Shown one piece after another: positions 31,186 to 35,804 of a stretch of 35,804 nt of DNA (the stretch's first letter is position 1; every line of letters starts with the position of its first letter). Source of the DNA: an uncultured Helcococcus sp. (GTDB lineage Bacteria > Bacillota > Clostridia > Tissierellales > Peptoniphilaceae). A program made the position numbers and the translations under genes. The stretch lies in contig NZ_CAMPYN010000005.1 in the NCBI RefSeq assembly GCF_946998255.1, positions 1 through 35,804 on the forward strand, written 5' to 3'. Under the pieces are notes generated by a model, which was given only the letters and a program-made list of their open reading frames with translations, did no database searches and was not told where the DNA came from.

Positions 31186-32973
31186 TTATGCAATATTTTC
31201 TTTTCTTTCAATATTTTGCATATCAATATATGTTTTATATCTTTTATGAGTTTTATAAAGATTTTCATGGACATCATTCCCTGTGATTTGGCCGTTTTCC
31301 ATAAATATTACCCTATCCATATATTTCACAGTCGATAATCTATGCGTAATGAATAAAATCATCTTATCACTTAAGTCTCTCTTTATAATCTCAAAGACTA
31401 TATTTTCTAGTTCAGAGTCTAAAGACGAAGTCGATTCATCCATCAATAGGACATCAAAATTTGTTATAAGTGATTTTAAAATAAGTATTCTCTGTTTTTC
31501 TCCAGCAGATAAATTTTTAGCTCCTAATTTAAAATCATAAGACATATATTCTTCAGAACTTTCCCCTAGAGCCTTGTCTAATCTTAATTCTTTTATATAC
31601 TTATCTATACTTTCATAGTCTAAGGATTCTTCTCCCAGTTTTAAAAATTCTTCCAGGTTCGAATATACTATGCTATTTTCTTGAGGAACTAATTTAATTT
31701 TTTCCCTTAAAGACTTCAAGTTAATATCATTTATATCGACTCCATTTATAAAAATATTGCCTTTCTTTAGCTCATAAAGTTTTAATAAAAGTTTAAATAC
31801 AGTTGACTTTCCAGCACCCGAATCCCCTACAAGAGCTATTTTTTCACCGGGACCTATATTTAGATTAATATCCTCTATTCCATAATCCTTTTTAGGATAT
31901 GAAAAATTAACATTCTTAAAACTAATATTATCTATTTTTCCTATATGTTTTTTATCATTTTCAGTAAAGTCTTCTTTTGCAAGATCTTCATATACCTGAA
32001 GCTCCTTTTTATTTACCTTAAGTCTGTTTAGGTCAGAAAAGAAATAACTTATATTTGATATAGGATTTAGCAATTGAAATATATATAGTAAATAGGCTAT
32101 CAAGACACCTACACTAATTTTCCCCTGATTTACTCTTGATCCACCAACAATAAATATTATAGCTATTATAGCGATTAGAAATATAGTTAAAAATGGTTGG
32201 GCAAAAGAGTCAATTTTTCTATTTTTTGAGGAATATCTTTTTATTTCTTTAGAATTTTCATCCAAGTTTTTTATAATATCTTTTTGTCCATTTAATGATT
32301 TTATATATATATTATTGTTAAAAATATTAGATAGTTTTTCAATATATTTAGAATTTTCGAGTTGAAAGCTATTAGAATACTTTCCTGAAATAATAGAAAT
32401 TGGCATTACTACTATCATTATGCATGGTAACATGGTTAGCAAAACTATGCTGAGCTTAGAGTCTAAGCTAAATAAAAAATAAATTGAGATTATAACAGTT
32501 ACTATAGCACTTATTATGTTAGGAATACTCCTTCCATAAAAATTTTTTATAACAGATATGTTGTTATCTAAATGACTAGGTAATCTTTCTACATTGATAG
32601 TATCTAAACTTTCTTCACTTGAGTAAACTATACTACTTATAATATTTTCCCTAATTTCAAATGCCTTATTCTCTGATATATTTACAAAGCTTATATTTCC
32701 TACAGAGACCAAAATTGTTTGGAATAAAAATAAAATAACCAATAAAATTTTATTGTCCATAAAATTTAATACATTATCAATATTATCAACTATAAGGCTT
32801 ACCAAATACGGAATATAAACACTTATAAGCGAAGCTAAAATTAAAGTTAAAGAGCCTATTATATATTTTATTTTCATATTGAATGTATTATTTGATATAT
32901 TAAAGCCTATATATTTATTTCCTTTACCATCTACTTTTATATATTTATTAATAAATCTTTCTTGTCTTTTCAT
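31186..32973 (-). CDS. ABC exporter half-transporter (membrane domain plus ATPase)
   Basis: A 595-aa protein with six membrane helices (about 35-310) and a C-terminal ATPase, the plan of MsbA/LmrA-type exporters. Motifs include Walker A G-D-S-G-A-G-K-S-T, D-loop S-S-L-D and H-loop I-T-H-R-L-S-T. The ABC signature reads L-S-A-G-E instead of L-S-G-G-Q, and Walker B is V-L-L-M-D-E-S-T. It has no partner half next to it, so it is expected to act as a homodimer or pair with a subunit encoded elsewhere. Drug, lipid or peptide export are all possible; none can be chosen. The start is behind GGGAG; terminators isolate it on both sides. Confidence 0.88.
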   Translation of the reverse strand: MKRQERFINKYIKVDGKGNKYIGFNISNNTFNMKIKYIIGSLTLILASLISVYIPYLVSLIVDNIDNVLNFMDNKILLVILFLFQTILVSVGNISFVNISENKAFEIRENIISSIVYSSEESLDTINVERLPSHLDNNISVIKNFYGRSIPNIISAIVTVIISIYFLFSLDSKLSIVLLTMLPCIMIVVMPISIISGKYSNSFQLENSKYIEKLSNIFNNNIYIKSLNGQKDIIKNLDENSKEIKRYSSKNRKIDSFAQPFLTIFLIAIIAIIFIVGGSRVNQGKISVGVLIAYLLYIFQLLNPISNISYFFSDLNRLKVNKKELQVYEDLAKEDFTENDKKHIGKIDNISFKNVNFSYPKKDYGIEDINLNIGPGEKIALVGDSGAGKSTVFKLLLKLYELKKGNIFINGVDINDINLKSLREKIKLVPQENSIVYSNLEEFLKLGEESLDYESIDKYIKELRLDKALGESSEEYMSYDFKLGAKNLSAGEKQRILILKSLITNFDVLLMDESTSSLDSELENIVFEIIKRDLSDKMILFITHRLSTVKYMDRVIFMENGQITGNDVHENLYKTHKRYKTYIDMQNIERKENIA

Positions 32974-33056
32974 AATACTCCCTGTTAATAAGCTAATTTT
33001 ACATATTAGTTCAAAATTTCTTTTTTTTTGTATAAATATCGTTTTTTTTATATAAT

Positions 33057-33085
33057 ATTTTATTAATAATATTCTAGCACATCAA
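33057..33085 (-). promoter_or_regulatory. Probable promoter of the ABC exporter gene
   Basis: TTGATG (33080-33085 on the minus strand), 17-nt spacer, TAAAAT (33057-33062), leaving a leader of about 75 nt that is extremely A/T-rich. Confidence 0.42.
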
Positions 33086-33101
33086 TTACCGTCTTTCAAA
33101 T

Positions 33102-33138
33102 AAAAAAAAGCAGAGACAAATAAAAAATATGTCTCTGC
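33102..33138 (-). terminator. Terminator after rbsK
   Basis: GCAGAGACA (33110-33118) pairs perfectly with TGTCTCTGC (33130-33138). On the minus strand eight T residues follow. It closes the unit that contains the ABC-F, BMP lipoprotein and ribokinase genes. Confidence 0.88.
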
Positions 33139-33187
33139 TATAAATTTATATTTAGATTTGTATTAAACTATATGTTTAATTTAATTA

Positions 33188-34093
33188 TCATATTTCATCA
33201 ATATAAGGTATGGCTTCCATAGCTCCTTTTCTAGATATAGTGATGGCTGCCACCTTAGATGCAAATTTCATTGACTCTTGTAAAGATTTATTTATAGATA
33301 ATGAATATACTAAGCTACCTATATAGCTATCCCCTGCAGCTGTAGAATCTACTGCTTTTACCTTGTTAGCTTCAACTAAAAAGCTTTCATCTTTTCCATG
33401 ATACAAGGATCCTAGACTTCCAAGCGTGATTATAAGGTCTGTATTGTATTTATCATAAAATTCTTTTGCTTCATTTTTATACCAGTCAATATAATGGTTA
33501 TCTTTAGTGTTTTTACCCATAAGTTCCAAAAACTCTGTTTCATTTGGAATAAATAAGTCTACTTTTTTCAACAATTCTTTGTTGAAATCTTGATTGTATG
33601 GAGCGGGGTTTAATATTATATATTTTCCTTTTTCACTAGCCTTTTCTATCACATATTCAATAGTTTCCATAGGGATTTCAAACTGCATTAGTATAAAATC
33701 AGATTTATCTATTAAATTATCTATATCGTCAATATCTTCTTTTGTAATACTGTAATTCGCACCTGGATAAACAATTATATTGTTGTCAGAATTATCATCA
33801 ACTGTAATCATGGCTGTACCTGTAGGAAGTTTTGACCTTTTAATGGCAGCTGTATCTATGCCCTCTTTTTTCATAAACTTGATTATTTCGTCTCCTACAA
33901 GGTCATCACCAACCGCACCTGCAAAACTAATATCACCTTTCATTTTAGCTATAGTCATGGCTTGGTTGGCACCCTTGCCACCAAAACTTTCTTTCATATT
34001 ATTAGCTAAAATCGTTTCGCCTAGAGAAGGTAAGCTTTTTACATAAAGGGAAATATCTTTATTGATGCTTCCTATTACTAATATTTTTTTCAT
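33188..34093 (-). CDS. rbsK: Ribokinase (PfkB family)
   Basis: A 301-aa PfkB-family sugar kinase, most like ribokinase, which makes ribose-5-phosphate. It starts M-K-K-I-L-V-I-G-S-I-N-K-D and carries the substrate-binding G-G-K-G-A-N-Q-A near residues 40-47. The anion-hole/catalytic segment is D-S-T-A-A-G-D-S-Y-I-G, in which the Asp before S-Y is the expected base (A-A-G-D in place of the more common G-A-G-D). I chose ATG 34093 because GAGGGAG precedes it; the reading continues open upstream into the BMP gene without support. It is 10 nt after the BMP-family lipoprotein, suggesting joint use of ribose from nucleosides. A related sugar or nucleoside substrate is possible. Confidence 0.9.
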   Translation of the reverse strand: MKKILVIGSINKDISLYVKSLPSLGETILANNMKESFGGKGANQAMTIAKMKGDISFAGAVGDDLVGDEIIKFMKKEGIDTAAIKRSKLPTGTAMITVDDNSDNNIIVYPGANYSITKEDIDDIDNLIDKSDFILMQFEIPMETIEYVIEKASEKGKYIILNPAPYNQDFNKELLKKVDLFIPNETEFLELMGKNTKDNHYIDWYKNEAKEFYDKYNTDLIITLGSLGSLYHGKDESFLVEANKVKAVDSTAAGDSYIGSLVYSLSINKSLQESMKFASKVAAITISRKGAMEAIPYIDEI

Positions 34094-34103
34094 ATTACTC
34101 CCT

Positions 34104-35111
34104 CTATTTTTCCAACAAGTCCTTATAAGACTCCTCATTAAAAGCTATCTTCACCTTACCAGCTTTGATTTCTTCTATCTTAGATAATATCTTGTTATAA
34201 GTATCTTGGTCTAAATAACTTTCTTCAATATAAGGATTCAAGCTTAGTGAATTTTCAGCAAATCCATATGCCACTTTTCTTTTTGCATCTTTATTTGTAA
34301 CATCTCTTAGGGCTTGGTCTGTAGCCATTTTATAATCTGGACTTATCGACATCATGATATGAGGACTATCCTTGCTAGTTTCATTTAATCCATAGCTTAT
34401 GGAAAATCTAGACATATCTTCAGCTGCTTCATCTACCCCAAGGCCGCTTTCACCTCCTGTATGGTAGATAATGTCTATGCCAATTTCATATAAGTCTTTA
34501 GCCTTAGCTTGTCCTTGACTATAGTCAGAATAATTTTCAAGGTGTTCTGTTTTCAAAGCTATTTGCTTATTTAATTCTTCAGCTGCAGCTAGGATACCAC
34601 TCTTAAAACCATATTCGTGGTAATCATTCAGTAAATCAGATTTCACGCCGATAAAACCTACCATATTGGACTTAGTTTTTAATCCAGCTGCATAACCTGC
34701 TATAAAGGCAGCTTCTTCACTTTTAAATCTTACTGATAATAGATTTTCTCTTTCTGGATCTATGACACTATCCAAAACTATAAAGTTTACTTGTTCATTT
34801 TGGTCGGCCATATTTTCAAAAGCCGTATTATTTATGAAAGAGCTACCTATGATTGTCCTATAGTCTTTTTTTATAAGACTTTCAATTGTGGACATATAAT
34901 CCTTGTCCTTGTTTCCCTTATGAGTTGTATATGAATAAGCATCTCCTAGAGCCTCAATACTTTGGCTTATTTGTCCAATCTTTGGATCCTTATCAAGCCT
35001 GTTATCAGAAAGCACACCTATCTTATGACTTGCCTTGTCTCCAAAACTGCAAGCTGTCAATAAAAGAAAAAGACTTAATAGTACTGCCAAGTATTTTATT
35101 TTATTTTTCAT
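34104..35111 (-). CDS. BMP-family substrate-binding lipoprotein (nucleoside type)
   Basis: A 335-aa lipoprotein with a signal peptide ending L-L-T-A-C (lipidated Cys21). The mature protein fits the BMP/PnrA/Med family: S-E-E-A-A-F-I-A-G-Y-A-A-G and the D-I-I-Y-H-T-G-G-E-S-G-L-G-V segment are characteristic. Family members of known function bind nucleosides for ABC import. The permease and ATPase genes that normally accompany it are absent, so it may serve a transporter encoded elsewhere. It is followed by ribokinase, which supports a nucleoside or ribose role. Its start overlaps the end of the upstream ABC-F gene by 11 bases, so transcription comes from outside the window. Confidence 0.87.
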   Translation of the reverse strand: MKNKIKYLAVLLSLFLLLTACSFGDKASHKIGVLSDNRLDKDPKIGQISQSIEALGDAYSYTTHKGNKDKDYMSTIESLIKKDYRTIIGSSFINNTAFENMADQNEQVNFIVLDSVIDPERENLLSVRFKSEEAAFIAGYAAGLKTKSNMVGFIGVKSDLLNDYHEYGFKSGILAAAEELNKQIALKTEHLENYSDYSQGQAKAKDLYEIGIDIIYHTGGESGLGVDEAAEDMSRFSISYGLNETSKDSPHIMMSISPDYKMATDQALRDVTNKDAKRKVAYGFAENSLSLNPYIEESYLDQDTYNKILSKIEEIKAGKVKIAFNEESYKDLLEK

Positions 35112-35804
35112 ATTCTTTCTCCTTTTCTTCCAACTCTTCGTTTAATTCAAGCCATTCTAAGCTTAGGTCTTCTTTTTCTTGATTTAAATCATTAATTTTA
35201 GAGCTTAATTCATCAGCTTTAGCAAAATCTTCATAAACTTCAGGTTTAACTAAATCTAAGTTTATAGCTTCAACTTCTTGGTTAATTTCTTCAATTCTTT
35301 TTTCAGCTCTTTTTATTTTATTTCTAATATTTCTAAGGATTTTTTGTTCTTCTCTTTCCTGCTTCATGGATTTTCTTTTTTGAGTCTTGTTAACTTTAAC
35401 ACCCTCTTTAGCAGTTTCTGTTTCTTGTTTGCTTAGGTAATAGTCATAGTTTCCATTATAGATATGGACTTTTTTATCCTTGATTTCAATTATTTTGTTG
35501 CATACCTTATTTAAAAAATACCTGTCGTGACTAATTATAAAGGCTGTAGCCTCATAATTATTTAAGGCATCTTCTAAAACTTCCTTAGAATCAATATCTA
35601 AATGGTTGGTCGGCTCATCCATTAGCAAAAAGCTTGCATCAGAAAGCATAAGCTCTAAAAGGCTTACCCTCGCCCTTTCTCCTCCGCTTAAATCTTCTAT
35701 CATCTTAAATATATCATCACCGATAAATAAAAATCTTGCCAAATAAGATCTAAGGTCATAGTGGGTTAAATATGGATACTTGTCCCAGACTTCATCCAAA
35801 ATAG
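35101..35804 (-). CDS. ABC-F ATPase, C-terminal part (cut by window edge)
   Basis: The reverse strand is open from the right edge and encodes at least 233 residues. It includes the signature L-S-G-G-E-R-A-R-V, Walker B L-L-M-D-E-P-T-N-H-L-D, the H-loop S-H-D-R-Y-F-L and a long charged coiled-coil tail (about the last 110 residues, K/E-rich). This is the second ATPase domain and C-terminal extension of a housekeeping ABC-F protein such as YdiF or Uup, which act on ribosomes. The frame continues past the edge, so the apparent TTG start near 35799 is not real. It differs from the ABC-F at 17038-18567, which lacks this tail. Confidence 0.9.
   Translation of the reverse strand, partial: ILDEVWDKYPYLTHYDLRSYLARFLFIGDDIFKMIEDLSGGERARVSLLELMLSDASFLLMDEPTNHLDIDSKEVLEDALNNYEATAFIISHDRYFLNKVCNKIIEIKDKKVHIYNGNYDYYLSKQETETAKEGVKVNKTQKRKSMKQEREEQKILRNIRNKIKRAEKRIEEINQEVEAINLDLVKPEVYEDFAKADELSSKINDLNQEKEDLSLEWLELNEELEEKEKEYEK

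Noticed and set aside
34094..34138. N-terminal extension of ribokinase by 15 residues into the BMP gene
   Set aside because: GAGGGAG directly before ATG 34093 and the standard PfkB start support the shorter protein.

Overview
The window is AT-rich, densely coded DNA from a low-GC Gram-positive (Firmicutes) chromosome. Signs of this are the strong AGGAGG-type ribosome binding sites, lipobox lipoproteins, a long Alu-domain SRP RNA, a CtsR-type heat-shock operator and the metG-tatD-rnmV gene order. The lacto-N-biose/galacto-N-biose phosphorylase operon and the nucleoside salvage genes would suit a host-associated anaerobic coccus of the Anaerococcus/Peptoniphilus kind. That placement is inference from gene content and protein style, not a database result. 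No phage, insertion sequence, CRISPR array or plasmid genes were seen.

Layout. 1-2923: metG-tatD-rnmV on the minus strand (rnmV cut by the edge), with a strong promoter. 2974-5620: divergent tyrS followed by an AI-2E-type membrane protein. 5678-6706: galT alone. 6704-7516: an XRE regulator carrying a C-terminal sensor-like domain, plus a stand-alone copy of that domain. 7641-15422: a minus-strand sugar operon in the order binding lipoprotein, two permeases, GH112 phosphorylase, a previously unlisted 59-aa membrane protein, a BadF/BadG-type sugar kinase and the transporter ATPase. 15529-15988: tRNA-Ser(GGA) abutting the SRP RNA. 16054-16977: a solitary DNA methyltransferase. 17038-18838: an ABC-F gene of the ribosome-protection type behind what looks like a complete ribosome-mediated attenuator. 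18876-19010: a divergent candidate small RNA. 19069-22614: dnaJ-like and clpB under a CtsR box. 22710-24365: a GtrII-like membrane glycosyltransferase. 24402-25195: a DUF2975-like membrane protein and XRE regulator with tandem operators. 25370-27979: a divergent MacB-like ABC exporter. 27993-30487: deoC-cdd-pdp. 30588-31184: a small lipoprotein. 31186-33085: an ABC exporter half-transporter. 33188-35804: an ABC-F gene (cut by the edge), a BMP-family lipoprotein and ribokinase.

How the genes work together. The sugar operon would bring in a Gal-beta-1,3-HexNAc disaccharide from mucin or milk-type glycans, split it with phosphate to Gal-1-P and HexNAc, and phosphorylate the HexNAc. GalT nearby can feed Gal-1-P into the Leloir pathway; galE and galK are not in the window. 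The deoC-cdd-pdp set and the BMP-ribokinase pair both salvage nucleosides and pentoses. The most striking unexplained part is 18600-19020: an apparent MVIL leader peptide, alternative RNA stems and an intrinsic terminator before the ABC-F gene, facing a short transcription unit that has a consensus promoter, a palindrome over its -10 box and a one-directional terminator but no coding potential.
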